Below are positions 1-9,503 of a stretch of 64,000 nucleotides of DNA, one piece after another (within the stretch, counting starts at the first letter, position 1; each line of letters begins with the position of its first letter). The notes under the pieces were generated by a model. It was not told where the DNA came from, made no database searches, and saw nothing but the letters and a program-made list of their open reading frames with translations. The stretch spans positions 46,030 to 110,029 of the forward strand of contig NZ_BMOK01000012.1 in the NCBI RefSeq assembly GCF_014647035.1, in the 5' to 3' direction. Made by a program: the position numbers and the translations under genes. The DNA is from Sporolactobacillus putidus. GTDB taxonomy: Bacteria > Bacillota > Bacilli > Bacillales > Sporolactobacillaceae.

Positions 1-950
1 TCCCGGAAAAACTGACGATCACCTATGAAAAGAAACAGGCGCTGCGCTACGGCGAAAACCCGCATCAGATGGCGGCTTTTTACGGCGAACCGATTGAAAA
101 CGAATCGACCATCGCCGCGGCAAAGCAGCTTCATGGAAAAGAACTGTCCTATAACAACATTCGCGACGCGGACGCGGCGCTCGGCATTGTCAAGGAATTC
201 AGGCAGCCTGCCGCTGTCGCGGTCAAACATATGAATCCGTGCGGCATCGGCATCGGCGAAACGGTCAACGAAGCCTACGACAAAGCTTATGAGGCAGATC
301 CCGTCTCGATTTTCGGGGGAATTGTCGCGCTCAACCGCGAAGTGGACAAGTCGCTTGCCGAAAAGCTGCACAGCATTTTTCTGGAAATTGTCATCGCTCC
401 TTCTTATTCGGAAGAGGCGCTTGCCGTTCTTGAGAAGAAAAAGAATATCCGGCTGCTTCAGGTCAAATTCACGGATGATCATCAAGATTTTGTCCAGTAC
501 ACGTCGGTCCGCGGCGGGATGCTCGTTCAGGATCTGGATACCAAGGGCTATGAGGACATCAAGGACAACCTGAAAGTGGTCACGGAGCGCAAACCGACGG
601 ATGACGAACTGAAGAGTCTGGCATTCGCCTGGACGATTGTGAAACATGTCAAATCCAATGCGATTGCACTTGTTAAAGACGGCCTGATGGTGGGCATGGG
701 CGGCGGACAGACGAACCGTGTCGGAGCCGCGAAAATCGCGCTTGAGGAAGCGGGAGAAAAAACAAAGGGAGCCGTTCTCTCATCAGATGCTTATTTCCCG
801 ATGAGCGACACGGTGGAAGAAGCGGCCAAAGCCGGCATCACGGCGATTATTCAGCCGGGCGGATCGATCCGCGATCAGGAATCGATTGATATGGCGAACA
901 AATACAACATGGCTATGGTGTTCACAGGCATGCGCCACTTCAAGCACTGA
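1..950 (+). CDS. purH: PurH, bifunctional AICAR transformylase/IMP cyclohydrolase (3' part)
   Basis: This is the C-terminal part of PurH, which carries out the last two steps of IMP synthesis in the cytoplasm. The reading frame (codons from base 3) is open to the left edge, so the N-terminal IMP cyclohydrolase domain lies outside the window; about 315 of the usual ~510 residues are present. The visible part is the AICAR formyltransferase domain. It starts around RYGENPHQ and contains the substrate-binding stretches [18 protein letters not shown] and [12 protein letters not shown], and the conserved end PGGSIRDQE...GMRHFKH. It ends 24 bp before purD, as in Bacillus pur operons, so the two are probably co-transcribed. 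The call is secure. Confidence 0.97.
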   Translation, partial: PEKLTITYEKKQALRYGENPHQMAAFYGEPIENESTIAAAKQLHGKELSYNNIRDADAALGIVKEFRQPAAVAVKHMNPCGIGIGETVNEAYDKAYEADPVSIFGGIVALNREVDKSLAEKLHSIFLEIVIAPSYSEEALAVLEKKKNIRLLQVKFTDDHQDFVQYTSVRGGMLVQDLDTKGYEDIKDNLKVVTERKPTDDELKSLAFAWTIVKHVKSNAIALVKDGLMVGMGGGQTNRVGAAKIALEEAGEKTKGAVLSSDAYFPMSDTVEEAAKAGITAIIQPGGSIRDQESIDMANKYNMAMVFTGMRHFKH

Positions 951-974
951 TCCGGACTTGAAAGGAGTCAAAAC

Positions 975-2249
975 ATGAATATCTTGATTGTCGGCGGCGG
1001 CGGCCGCGAACATGCACTCGCGTGGAAGGTTGCACAAAGCCCGGAAGTGGATAAGCTTTACGCGGTGCCCGGGAGCGACGGAATATCTGCCGTTGCCGAA
1101 TGCGCGCCGATTGATGTCATGGATTTTGAGAAACTGGCTGCTTTTGCGCAGGAACATAAGGTCGACCTGACGCTTGTCGGTCCGGAGCAGCCGCTTGTCG
1201 GCGGCATAGTTGATTTTTTTGAGAAAAAAGGTTTGAAAATCTTCGGCCCGTCCGGTGCCGCGGCTCAAATTGAAGGAAGTAAGTCGTTTGCCAAAGCGCT
1301 GATGGAAAAGTATAAGATTCCGACATCACGTTATCAGACATTCACGGATTACAAGGCCGCCAGCGGCTATCTGCAAAAAGTCGGTGCCCCGATCGTCCTG
1401 AAAGCCGACGGATTGGCCGCAGGAAAAGGGGTCATCGTCGCGCTGACGATAGAAGAAGCCGAACAAGGGCTGAAAATACTGATGAAAGATAAAAAGTTCG
1501 CCGAAGCGGGTTCCCGTGTTGTGATTGAAGAGTATCTGGAAGGCGAGGAGTTTTCTCTCATGGCGCTCGTGCATGGCAAGCTGGTCGTTCCGCTTGCCAT
1601 CGCCCAGGATCATAAGCGGGCCTACGAGGGAGACCAGGGGCCGAACACCGGCGGAATGGGCGCCTACTCGCCTGTTCCGCAGATCCCGCAAACGGTTGTC
1701 GCCGAAGCTTTGCGCACCATTTTGGAGCCGGCCGCGGCGGGACTTGTTCAGGAAGACTGCCCGTTTACGGGGGTGCTTTATGCCGGGCTGATACTGACAG
1801 AAGAAGGTCCGAAAGTGATCGAATTCAACTGCAGGTTTGGCGATCCCGAGACGCAGGTTGTTCTGCCGCGTATGGAATCGGACCTGGTTCAGGTCATTCA
1901 GGATATTATGAAGGGCGTCCGGCCGCAGCTTTCGTGGACAGATAAAACCGCTGTCGGCACAGTGGTCGCCGCCAAAGGCTATCCGGGTTCATACGCCAAA
2001 GGCGAAAAACTAGGTAATCTTGACGCTCTTCCTGAAGATGCCCTGCTCTTTCATGCCGGGACGAAGAAGTCCGGCGCCGATTGGCTGACCAATGGAGGCA
2101 GGGTGCTGCTCGTGACGAGGCTTGGCGACAACCTTCGCGACGCTCGCGACGCCGTAAACCGCGACCTGGAAAAAATCCGGACGGATGCCGTCTTTTTCCG
2201 GAAGGATATCGGTCATCATGCGCTGGAGGCAGCGGCGAAGAAGGCATAA
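975..2249 (+). CDS. purD: PurD, phosphoribosylamine-glycine ligase
   Basis: PurD ligates glycine to phosphoribosylamine using ATP, the second step of de novo purine synthesis. The 424-residue product has the usual length. It opens with the glycine-rich MNILIVGGGGREHALAWK and carries an ATP-grasp domain with GPNTGGMGAYSP near residue 225 and the metal-binding FNCRFGDPETQ near residue 283. The ATG follows a strong AAGGAGT site (961-967). It is the last gene of the purine operon here, because a terminator hairpin lies about 75 bp downstream. Confidence 0.97.
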   Translation: MNILIVGGGGREHALAWKVAQSPEVDKLYAVPGSDGISAVAECAPIDVMDFEKLAAFAQEHKVDLTLVGPEQPLVGGIVDFFEKKGLKIFGPSGAAAQIEGSKSFAKALMEKYKIPTSRYQTFTDYKAASGYLQKVGAPIVLKADGLAAGKGVIVALTIEEAEQGLKILMKDKKFAEAGSRVVIEEYLEGEEFSLMALVHGKLVVPLAIAQDHKRAYEGDQGPNTGGMGAYSPVPQIPQTVVAEALRTILEPAAAGLVQEDCPFTGVLYAGLILTEEGPKVIEFNCRFGDPETQVVLPRMESDLVQVIQDIMKGVRPQLSWTDKTAVGTVVAAKGYPGSYAKGEKLGNLDALPEDALLFHAGTKKSGADWLTNGGRVLLVTRLGDNLRDARDAVNRDLEKIRTDAVFFRKDIGHHALEAAAKKA

Positions 2250-2321
2250 GATTTCTAGCAGTCGGCGGCAAATTGTACTCCTTAGCACGACCTCATAACG
2301 GCAATCCGCCGCCAGATAATC

Positions 2322-2357
2322 AGGACCGAGATCATTTTCACTCGGTTCTTTTTATTT
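2322..2357 (+). terminator. Intrinsic terminator after purD
   Basis: GGACCGAG pairs with CTCGGTTC (one G-U) around a short loop and is followed by a run of U with one A. It closes the purHD transcript. Confidence 0.85.
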
Positions 2358-2570
2358 TACTATGAGTTACAATCCTCAAATGAAGAAAAACTCTTCAAAA
2401 ATGTTTTATTCCCGGTTTCTTTTTTAACGCTGAAATTAATATGAGCCAAAGGTATCATCGATTTTATTTTTCATTCGTGCAATTGTAGATAGAGCACTTG
2501 CCCCCCTTGGACATGGCCCCCATCTGAAAAATATGTCGATTTTTAATTGACGGATATCTTAAAAAACGGG

Positions 2571-2599
2571 TTCACAAACCCATTTTACTGTTATATAAT
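2571..2599 (+). promoter_or_regulatory. Sigma-A promoter of aceBA
   Basis: A TTCACA -35 box (2571-2576) and a perfect TATAAT -10 box (2594-2599) are separated by 17 bp and lie 49 bp upstream of the aceB start. The -10 lies inside the left arm of a palindrome (see next entry), suggesting repression. I see nothing else recognisable in the gap between 2358 and 2570. Confidence 0.8.
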
Positions 2600-2632
2600 A
2601 CATTTACAGTTTTAAAAGCTGTAATATAACAG
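2588..2632. promoter_or_regulatory. Nested palindromic operator candidate upstream of aceB
   Basis: Two inverted repeats are nested. The outer arms are CTGTTATAT (2588-2596) and ATATAACAG (2624-2632), both perfect. The inner arms are TTACAG (2604-2609) and CTGTAA (2619-2624). All half-sites share the core CTGTNA/TNACAG. The array covers the -10 box and the transcription start, as expected for a repressor site. The regulator is unknown. Confidence 0.6.
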
Positions 2633-2647
2633 AAGAGAGGGGAACTC

Positions 2648-4243
2648 ATGGCTACTCAGACAACGGGAATCAAAGTCACTGGTCCGATGCGTCCGGAATA
2701 CGATACGATTCTGACGCAAGAAGCGCTCCGTTTTATCGATCGGCTGGAGAGGACGTTCGGACAGCGCCGGATCGAACTATTGAACAAACGGAACGCGAGG
2801 CAAAAGGATTTTGACAGGGGAGAGAGGCCGGACTTCTTAGAAGAGACAAGGAAAATCAGAGAAGGGAACTGGCAGATTGCGCCGCTTCCGAAAGATCTCC
2901 TGGACAGACGTGTAGAAATCACGGGACCTGCCTCGGACAGGAAAATGGTGATCAATGCGCTGAATTCCGGAGCGAAGTTTTTTATGGCGGATCTGGAAGA
3001 CGCCATGTCGCCGTCATGGGACAACGTCATTCAGGCACAGATTAATTTACGCGACGCCATTCGCAAGACCATTTCTTTTGTTAATGAAAAAGGAAAACGC
3101 TATCAGCTGAAGGACAATTGTTCCGGATTGATGGCGAGACCGCGGGGATGGCACATGATTGAAAAAAATGTCCGGATTAATGAGGTGCCGGTCTCCGGTT
3201 CACTGCTTGATTTCGGTCTCTTTTTCTTCCATAATGTCCGGCAATTGATTGAGAACGGTACCGCTCCCTATTATTATCTTCCAAAGCTTGAGAGCCATCT
3301 AGAAGCACGTCTTTGGAATGATGTGTTTGCCTATTCGGAACAATACGCCGGCATTCCGAATGGGACCATCAAAGCGACCGTTCTTCTGGAAACCATTCCG
3401 GCGGCTTTTGAAATGGATGAGATCCTTTATGAGCTCCGCGATCATTCGGCAGGACTCAACTGCGGGCGCTGGGACTACATTTTCAGTTATATTAAGAAGT
3501 TCAGAAATCAGAAAGATATTATTCTTCCGGATCGCTCAGAGGTGACGATGACGGTGCCGTTCATGAGGGCGTACGCTCTTCTGGCCATCAAAACCTGCCA
3601 TCGCCGCAAAGCGCCGGCCATCGGGGGCATGGCGGCGCAAATACCGGTCAAAGGGAACGACAAACTTAATGAGGAAGCATTTGCAAAGGTTGAGGCCGAC
3701 AAACAGCGCGAGGCAAATGACGGACATGACGGCACATGGGTTGCTCACCCCGGACTCGTGCCGGTAGCCTTGAAAATCTTTGATCGCGACATGCCGGAGC
3801 CCAATCAAATAGAAAAAAAGTCACTGGAAGACATTCGTATCACGGCTGAACAATTGCTTGCCGTTCCTGTCGGTCACATTACCGAATCGGGCGTCCGCGA
3901 AAACATCTCTGTCGGGATTCAGTACATAGCGTCCTGGCTCAGAGGCAACGGTGCCGCGCCGATCAATCATCTGATGGAAGACGCCGCGACGGCAGAAATT
4001 TCGCGGGCGCAAATGTGGCAGTGGATCCGCCATCCGAAAGGTGTTCTGGAAGATGGCCGGAAAGTCACTGTCGAACTCTATAAACAAATCAGGGCAGAGG
4101 AAATGCAGAAGTTAAAGCAGCAATTCGGAGAAACCGGTTTTGTGTCAGGCAAATTCGAAGAAGCGGCCGGACTGTTTGATGAACTGACGCTCAGTGATGA
4201 CTTTGCCGACTTCTTAACGCTGCCGGGATATGCCCGCCTGTAA
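2648..4243 (+). CDS. aceB: Malate synthase A
   Basis: Malate synthase condenses glyoxylate with acetyl-CoA to malate, the second step of the glyoxylate shunt. The 531-residue length is typical of the A isoform. Visible signatures include MADLEDAMSPSWDN near residue 112, RPRGWHM, ETIPAAFEMDEILYELR, the sugar-phosphate-like LNCGRWDYIFSY, and DGTWVAHPGLVP near residue 362. A GAGAGGGGAAC site precedes the ATG. It lies 78 bp upstream of aceA and is probably co-transcribed with it. B. subtilis 168 lacks this shunt, so the pair is an insertion into the otherwise conserved purD-yerA interval. Confidence 0.97.
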   Translation: MATQTTGIKVTGPMRPEYDTILTQEALRFIDRLERTFGQRRIELLNKRNARQKDFDRGERPDFLEETRKIREGNWQIAPLPKDLLDRRVEITGPASDRKMVINALNSGAKFFMADLEDAMSPSWDNVIQAQINLRDAIRKTISFVNEKGKRYQLKDNCSGLMARPRGWHMIEKNVRINEVPVSGSLLDFGLFFFHNVRQLIENGTAPYYYLPKLESHLEARLWNDVFAYSEQYAGIPNGTIKATVLLETIPAAFEMDEILYELRDHSAGLNCGRWDYIFSYIKKFRNQKDIILPDRSEVTMTVPFMRAYALLAIKTCHRRKAPAIGGMAAQIPVKGNDKLNEEAFAKVEADKQREANDGHDGTWVAHPGLVPVALKIFDRDMPEPNQIEKKSLEDIRITAEQLLAVPVGHITESGVRENISVGIQYIASWLRGNGAAPINHLMEDAATAEISRAQMWQWIRHPKGVLEDGRKVTVELYKQIRAEEMQKLKQQFGETGFVSGKFEEAAGLFDELTLSDDFADFLTLPGYARL

Positions 4244-4321
4244 ATCGATCCCGGGGAAATCCAGGCTATTCTTCGAGGTATTTCAGAATTTGAAAAAACC
4301 AATAAAAGGAGAGGAAAGAAA

Positions 4322-5599
4322 ATGACGGATGAAAGAGTGAGAAAGCTGGAAGAATCGTGGAAAAGCCCAAGGTGGGCGGGCATCAAACGCCCGTATTCGG
4401 CGGAAGATGTTATTAAATTGCGGGGTTCGCTCGATATTGAATATTCGCTGGCCAGGCGCGGCGCTGAAAAACTTTGGAAACTGGTAAACAGCGAAAAGTA
4501 CGTCAATGCATTAGGGGCTTTAACGGGCAATCAAGCCGTTCAGCAAGTGAAGGCGGGTCTTAAGGCGATTTACTTAAGCGGCTGGCAGGTGGCCGCAGAC
4601 GCCAATCTGGCCGGGCAGATGTATCCGGATCAAGGGCTCTATCCGGCAAACAGTGTGCCGGAGGTGGTCAGTCGCATCAATCATGCGTTCCAGCGTGCCG
4701 ATCAGATTGATTCGGTTGAGGGCAACCATTCAAAAGACTGGTTTGCACCGATTGTTGCGGATGCAGAATCCGGATTCGGCGGTCAGCTGAACGTTTTTGA
4801 AATCATGAAGAGTATGATTGAGGCCGGTGCAGCGGGTGTCCATTTTGAAGATCAATTATCTTCTGAAAAGAAATGCGGGCACATGGGCGGTAAAGTGCTG
4901 CTCCCGACACGGACCGCCGTCAGCAATTTAGTCTCGGCCCGCCTTGCCGCGGACGCGATGGGCGTGCCGACAGTCATCGTCGGCAGAACGGATGCCAATG
5001 CGGCAAATCTGCTCACGAGCGACATTGATCCTTACGACGCACCGTTCATCACGGGCGAAAGAACGGAGGAGGGCTTCTTCCGAACAAGGGCCGGCATCGA
5101 CCAGGCGATCTCTCGCGCGCTCGCCTATGCGCCATACGCAGATCTGCTCTGGTGCGAAACGGCGGAACCGAATGTCGAAGAAGCGCGCAAATTCGCCGAA
5201 AGTATTCATGAACAGTATCCGGGCAAACTGCTTGCTTACAACTGTTCACCGTCCTTCAACTGGAGACAAAAGCTGGACGAAAAAACGATTGCCGGCTTTC
5301 AGGAAATGCTGTCGGAAATGGGCTACAGATTCCAGTTTGTCACGCTGGCCGGATTCCACGCGCTCAACTACAGCATGTTCCATCTCGCTAGCGGCTATAA
5401 GGACCGCGGCATGGCGGCGTACTCCGAACTGCAGCAGGCGGAATTCTCGAGTGAGAAAGAGGGCTACACGGCGACGCGCCATCAGCGTGAAGTCGGCACC
5501 GGCTACTTTGATCTTGTCTCAACCATTGTCAGCGGCGGAAAATCTTCCACGGTCGCGCTGAAAGGTTCAACGGAAGAAGCGCAATTCCAGGCCAACTGA
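4322..5599 (+). CDS. aceA: Isocitrate lyase
   Basis: Isocitrate lyase splits isocitrate into succinate and glyoxylate and feeds AceB. The 425-residue product carries the catalytic motif [11 protein letters not shown] near residue 183, the Mg-binding [12 protein letters not shown], and VGRTDANAA. The ATG is preceded by AAAAGGAGAGG at about 4305-4315. With aceB it forms a complete two-enzyme bypass that lets the cell grow on acetyl-CoA sources. That fits the acetone carboxylase locus further along the window, since acetoacetate is degraded to acetyl-CoA; this link is inference. Confidence 0.97.
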   Translation: MTDERVRKLEESWKSPRWAGIKRPYSAEDVIKLRGSLDIEYSLARRGAEKLWKLVNSEKYVNALGALTGNQAVQQVKAGLKAIYLSGWQVAADANLAGQMYPDQGLYPANSVPEVVSRINHAFQRADQIDSVEGNHSKDWFAPIVADAESGFGGQLNVFEIMKSMIEAGAAGVHFEDQLSSEKKCGHMGGKVLLPTRTAVSNLVSARLAADAMGVPTVIVGRTDANAANLLTSDIDPYDAPFITGERTEEGFFRTRAGIDQAISRALAYAPYADLLWCETAEPNVEEARKFAESIHEQYPGKLLAYNCSPSFNWRQKLDEKTIAGFQEMLSEMGYRFQFVTLAGFHALNYSMFHLASGYKDRGMAAYSELQQAEFSSEKEGYTATRHQREVGTGYFDLVSTIVSGGKSSTVALKGSTEEAQFQAN

Positions 5600-5696
5600 T
5601 TCTTTGACTGGTGATTCATTCATTTTGTATTTCCCAGACTAATTTTTCAGGTTTCCCGCCTCAGCCGTCAAAGACTCGGACGGGATAGATACTTGA

Positions 5697-5730
5697 ACCA
5701 GGGCTCCGCCTGATCGGGCCCTTTTTTTTT
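5697..5730 (+). terminator. Intrinsic terminator after aceA
   Basis: The stem AGGGC/GCCCT (5700-5704 with 5718-5722) is followed by nine T residues. It ends the aceBA transcript. Confidence 0.75.
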
Positions 5731-5766
5731 GCCATTAAAACGAAATGGAGAAAAATCCCATTGCCC

Positions 5767-5795
5767 TTGATGCAGGAAGTCTGTTGGTGTAAAAT
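5767..5795 (+). promoter_or_regulatory. Sigma-A promoter of the 2-hydroxyacid dehydrogenase
   Basis: A TTGATG -35 box (5767-5772) and a TAAAAT -10 box (5790-5795) are 17 bp apart, with the GTG start 38 bp downstream. Confidence 0.65.
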
Positions 5796-5832
5796 AACGG
5801 AACCAGTACCAGAGAAAAAGGAGAGGATTGAA

Positions 5833-6813
5833 GTGAGCAAAACAATCAGAAAAGTCGGTATTGTCGGGATTGGAAACGTGGGCAAAGCTGCGGCGTCGGC
5901 TATTGTCCACGAAAATATAGCGGACGAGCTGTACCTGTCGGATATTGATTCGGAACGCGCATTAGGGGAAGCGTGGGATTTTGCGGACAGCATTGAACTG
6001 ACGCCGTCCAGAACACGTGTCAGTGCCGTTCCCGTTGAAGAACTGGCAGCCTGTGATGTCATCCTTGTTTCGGTTACAGAACGAAAGAAAGTGATCAGCA
6101 GTTCACGCCTTGAACTTCTTAAAGGATCGGCGGCGATCGCCTATGATATCGTGCCTAAATTGAAGAAGGCCGGTTTTCAAGGGATCTATGTGATTGCCAC
6201 GAACCCATGCGATATCATCACTTACCTTTTTTATAAACTTTCCGGGCTGCCGAGAAAACAGGTCATCGGCACCGGAACCGCGCTGGACAGCATGAGGCTG
6301 CGCAGGCAGATCTCCGAAGTGATCGGCAGTATTGATCCGCGCAGCATCAGCGCCTACATGATCGGTGAACACGGAGACTCGCAGTTTGCGGCATGGTCCC
6401 ATGTCACAGTCGGCGGAAAGCCTTTTGATGAATATGAAGCCGAAAATGCCGACCGTTTCGGAACCATTGACCGGGACAATGTGGAAGAGGCGGCCAGGCA
6501 TTTTGGCTGGGAAATTCATAAACGCAAAGGCAATACACAGTTCGGTATCGGCAACCAGCTCGCTTTTTTTGCTAAATCGATTTTAAACGATGCCCGCGTG
6601 ATTACCGCTGCTTCAGCCGTTCAGGAAGGTGAATACGGCCGTGACGGTCTGTCGATCGGCGTTCCGATTGTGCTCGGCAGAAACGGCATCGAAGAAATCA
6701 TCCATCTGAATCTTAATGAGAAAGAACAAAAGTCGTTCAACGCATCGGCGGATCTGATTAAAAAGTACATCGATCAGACACTCGCTGAACATGAGGAACC
6801 GGCGGGAAGATAA
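5833..6813 (+). CDS. L-2-hydroxyacid dehydrogenase of the lactate/malate dehydrogenase family
   Basis: This NAD-dependent enzyme should interconvert a 2-oxoacid and its L-2-hydroxyacid. I chose the GTG at 5833 (326 residues) because AAAGGAG lies 9 bp upstream and the Rossmann motif GIVGIGNVGKAA then sits at the usual N-terminal place; an in-frame TTG at 5761 would overlap the promoter. The catalytic set is present: Arg in SSSRLEL, Asp and Arg in GTALDSMRLR, His in GEHGDSQFAAWS. The substrate loop (TERKKVISSSR) lacks the usual QKPGETR of lactate dehydrogenase and appears two residues longer. Together with GTGTALDS this resembles L-2-hydroxyisocaproate dehydrogenases. Substrate is uncertain. 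Confidence 0.85.
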   Translation: MSKTIRKVGIVGIGNVGKAAASAIVHENIADELYLSDIDSERALGEAWDFADSIELTPSRTRVSAVPVEELAACDVILVSVTERKKVISSSRLELLKGSAAIAYDIVPKLKKAGFQGIYVIATNPCDIITYLFYKLSGLPRKQVIGTGTALDSMRLRRQISEVIGSIDPRSISAYMIGEHGDSQFAAWSHVTVGGKPFDEYEAENADRFGTIDRDNVEEAARHFGWEIHKRKGNTQFGIGNQLAFFAKSILNDARVITAASAVQEGEYGRDGLSIGVPIVLGRNGIEEIIHLNLNEKEQKSFNASADLIKKYIDQTLAEHEEPAGR

Positions 6814-6851
6814 GCCGACCTGTAGACTAATCAAATATAGCCTGTTAAAAT

Positions 6852-6887
6852 AAAACGCTCAATGGCCGCGGCCGTTGAGCGTTTTTA
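6852..6887 (+). terminator. Intrinsic terminator
   Basis: AAAACGCTCAA pairs perfectly with TTGAGCGTTTT around TGGCCGCGGCCG, followed by further T. The A-run upstream would also allow termination in the other direction. Confidence 0.9.
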
Positions 6888-6922
6888 CATGAGTAAACCG
6901 GAATAGCGGCTGTCGTTTTGAG

Positions 6923-7048
6923 GGAGATTCCATGCGCTGATGAGGCGATTCCGCACCCTGATCGGGCGAATCTTTTTGATTCTGGGGTGATTCTCCGGTT
7001 TAAGGGGCAATACCGAGTCACTAATGGGCGAATTCCGGCAGCTCATGT
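6923..7048. repeat. Degenerate tandem array, six units of exactly 21 nt
   Basis: Units begin at 6923, 6944, 6965, 6986, 7007 and 7028. Most start with a form of GGCGATTCC and end with a form of CTGATCG/CTAATGG, with variable middles. Spacing is exactly 21 nt, so the frame is kept, and a minus-strand translation gives a 7-residue period with PIS/PIR-like repeats, but no good start or RBS supports a protein. The rest of the 6888-7227 gap holds nothing else I recognise apart from the adenine deaminase RBS. Confidence 0.75.
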
Positions 7049-7227
7049 CATTAACCCCTGTTTGAGATGATCGCGCGGGGGAGCCCGGGATCGTTTTGTA
7101 TTTCGAGCAGTTTTTTAATAAAAAAGTAACGCGGGGTTTAACTTTCTTCATCAAGACAATTGCGGTAAGATGGTAAGAGAAATACTTTCATGGATTAGCG
7201 TGCGACCATATACAAGAGGAGTGTATC

Positions 7228-8961
7228 ATGAATCAGGAATTTTACTGGACGATCACCCAAATGCGAAAACAGGCGGCGATTATTCGCGGAGAGGAAGCGC
7301 CGGGCTTAGTACTGACTGATGCCCTCTATTTGAATACCTACCTGAAAACCTGGGAAAAAGCGAATATCTGGATTGACGGTGATCGGATTATCTATGTTGG
7401 AGAAGAGGTGCCGGCAAAGGTCGGCCGCGCAACGGAAACGATCGATTGCAAAGGGTACACGCTTGTCCCCGGCTATATCGAACCGCACGTCCACCCCGGC
7501 CAGCTCTATAACCCGCAGACGCTTGCGGCGTATGCTGCACGATTCGGCACGACGACGCTGATTTGCGATAATGCGATTTTATTTAAGACGCTGAGCGACG
7601 GGGATGCGTTCCGATTAATCGATAGGCTGGAACAGTTGCCGGCCACTTTTTACTGGTGGTGCCGCTACGATCCCCAATCGGCAGTTATCGATTCGCCGTT
7701 TAGTGATGAGCGCATCAGGCGCTGGCTGAATCATCCGCGCGTTGTTCAGGGCGGGGAACTGACAGGCTGGCCGCGGGTTGTTCATGGCGACGATCAGATC
7801 CTGTCATGGATGCGCGAGACGAAGCTTCTCAGGAAGCCTATCGAAACCCATCTTCCCGGCGCCTCGGAACGCACGCTGACCCAGCTCAAACTGTATGGCG
7901 CGGACTGCGATCACGAGGCGATGACCGGTGAAGAGGCGATCATGCGTCTGAAACTGGGCTATACGGTATCGCTGCGCTATTCATCCATTCGCCCCGATCT
8001 GCCGGATATTTTAAAGACGATGGTGGATAAGGGTGTGCACGATTTTGATCATGTCTGTATGACGCTGGACGGAGCGACGCCGGCCTTCCTGAAAGACGGC
8101 GTCGTTGATCACCTGATCCGGATCGCTCTGGAGCAGGGTGTGCCGCCGGAAGACGCGTATATGATGGCGTCCTCCAATATTGCGGTTCACTATAATCTGG
8201 CCGACCGTATCGGGCACATTGCCCCGGGAAGGGCCGCCAATATCAATTTTCTGCCTTCACCGTCCGATCCGCGCCCGGTCGCGGTCATGGCGAAGGGCCG
8301 TTTGGTTTTCCGTGACGGCAAAACGGTGGACAATGACTTTTTTCCATTTAATATCTCTCTTGATCTGAAAGGTGCGGCATTCGAATTTTCGCTCAGGCCG
8401 GAGCAGCTCGTCCCTAAAACGACCGTCGGCCTGGATATGGTGAACGACGCGATTACCAAACCGTTTGAACAGCCAATTACCGCACAGGAGACGCAGCTGC
8501 CGCACGATGTGCTATACCTGACACTTGTCGATAAAAAGGGCAGCTGGATTATCAATACTTATATAAGAGGATTCGCCCGCAGCCTTTCCGGATTTGCCGG
8601 CAGTTTTTCCGCGACGGGAGATGTTCTGCTGATTGGCAGGAACAAAGAAGACATGGTTGCTGCTTTTAACCGCATGAAGAAAATAAAGGGAGGACTGGTG
8701 ATCGCTGAAAACGGGGAAATAACCGGGGAACTCGCTCTGCCGCTTTTTGGTTTCATGTCCGATCTGCCGATGAAGCGGCTGATACAGGAGGCCGGCCGTT
8801 TTGAAAACAAGCTTCGGGCTGCCGGCTATTGCTTCGGCGATCCTTTTTTCAGTCTGTCTTTTTTAGCGTCAACCCATCTTCCCTACATCCGCATCACTCC
8901 GAAGGGGATCGTCGATGTGATGCACAGAAAACTGCTCGCAGCCAGCGAACCATTAATATGA
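7228..8961 (+). CDS. yerA: Adenine deaminase (YerA-like amidohydrolase)
   Basis: This amidohydrolase-fold enzyme probably deaminates adenine to hypoxanthine for purine salvage. The 577-residue product shows the metal-binding EPHVHPGQ near residue 87, ETHLPGASERTL near residue 208, SLRYSSIRPDLPD, and the C-terminal adenine-deaminase domain ending in a conserved THLPYIRITPKGIVDV stretch. RBS AGAGGAG is followed by the ATG. The position two genes before pcrA matches yerA in B. subtilis. YerA itself is only a putative adenine deaminase, so substrate assignment is by family. Confidence 0.88.
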   Translation: MNQEFYWTITQMRKQAAIIRGEEAPGLVLTDALYLNTYLKTWEKANIWIDGDRIIYVGEEVPAKVGRATETIDCKGYTLVPGYIEPHVHPGQLYNPQTLAAYAARFGTTTLICDNAILFKTLSDGDAFRLIDRLEQLPATFYWWCRYDPQSAVIDSPFSDERIRRWLNHPRVVQGGELTGWPRVVHGDDQILSWMRETKLLRKPIETHLPGASERTLTQLKLYGADCDHEAMTGEEAIMRLKLGYTVSLRYSSIRPDLPDILKTMVDKGVHDFDHVCMTLDGATPAFLKDGVVDHLIRIALEQGVPPEDAYMMASSNIAVHYNLADRIGHIAPGRAANINFLPSPSDPRPVAVMAKGRLVFRDGKTVDNDFFPFNISLDLKGAAFEFSLRPEQLVPKTTVGLDMVNDAITKPFEQPITAQETQLPHDVLYLTLVDKKGSWIINTYIRGFARSLSGFAGSFSATGDVLLIGRNKEDMVAAFNRMKKIKGGLVIAENGEITGELALPLFGFMSDLPMKRLIQEAGRFENKLRAAGYCFGDPFFSLSFLASTHLPYIRITPKGIVDVMHRKLLAASEPLI

Positions 8962-8985
8962 GCAGGTTCGTTCGATAAAGAAGGG

Positions 8986-9009
8986 AAAAGGCCGGATGCC
9001 GGCCTTTTT
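8986..9009 (+). terminator. Intrinsic terminator after yerA
   Basis: AAAGGCCGG and CCGGCCTTT form a perfect stem around ATG, followed by more T. Confidence 0.93.
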
Positions 9010-9111
9010 GCCCGGGCTCATCAAACATCCCCGAATATGAAAACAATACGGATCGATCGGCCGCTTTAAGTATGCTTGAAGAACGGTTGAAAGGGAAAGG
9101 AATGGACAAGG

Positions 9112-9408
9112 GTGCAAATCGATAAATTGAGAGGAAAGGCGCTCGATCAGTTGTTTAACGCCATCCTGACATTAAAGAACAGAGAGGAATGCTATCGTTT
9201 TTTTGACGATTTGTGCACGATGGGTGAGATCCAGTCGCTCTCGCAGCGGCTTGAGGTTGCCAGAATGCTGATGGCGGGTCACACGTACCATCATATTGAG
9301 GAAGAAACAGGCGCCAGTACGGCGACGATTTCACGCGTGAAACGCTGCATCAATTTCGGAAACGACGGCTACCAGATGACGCTCGACCGACTGAGCGAAG
9401 ATAAATAA
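9112..9408 (+). CDS. yerC: YerC, TrpR-family DNA-binding regulator
   Basis: The 98-residue protein is a small all-helical TrpR-like regulator. The DNA-binding helices are visible in YHHIEEETGASTATISRVKR (about residues 62-81), preceded by the conserved EIQSLSQRLEVARML. It starts at GTG, with an AAAGG-type site upstream; a nearby ATG at 9102 is out of frame and ends after seven codons. The neighbours (adenine deaminase upstream, pcrA downstream) match B. subtilis. YerC homologues have been linked to control of histidine genes; I recall this but cannot verify it here. Confidence 0.93.
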   Translation: MQIDKLRGKALDQLFNAILTLKNREECYRFFDDLCTMGEIQSLSQRLEVARMLMAGHTYHHIEEETGASTATISRVKRCINFGNDGYQMTLDRLSEDK

Positions 9409-9503
9409 GAACGGCAGAACTCCGGTTGTTAAGAAGGGGTCAGGCGATCTGACACTATCCTTTGGTCACTTCATCAAACAACCCCTATGAGGATGTGGTA
9501 AGA

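Noticed and set aside
2656..3030. 124-codon minus ORF in aceB
   Set aside because: Antisense shadow of malate synthase.
4944..5561. 205-codon plus-strand ORF inside aceA
   Set aside because: Alternate frame of isocitrate lyase; arginine/serine-rich composition typical of shadows.
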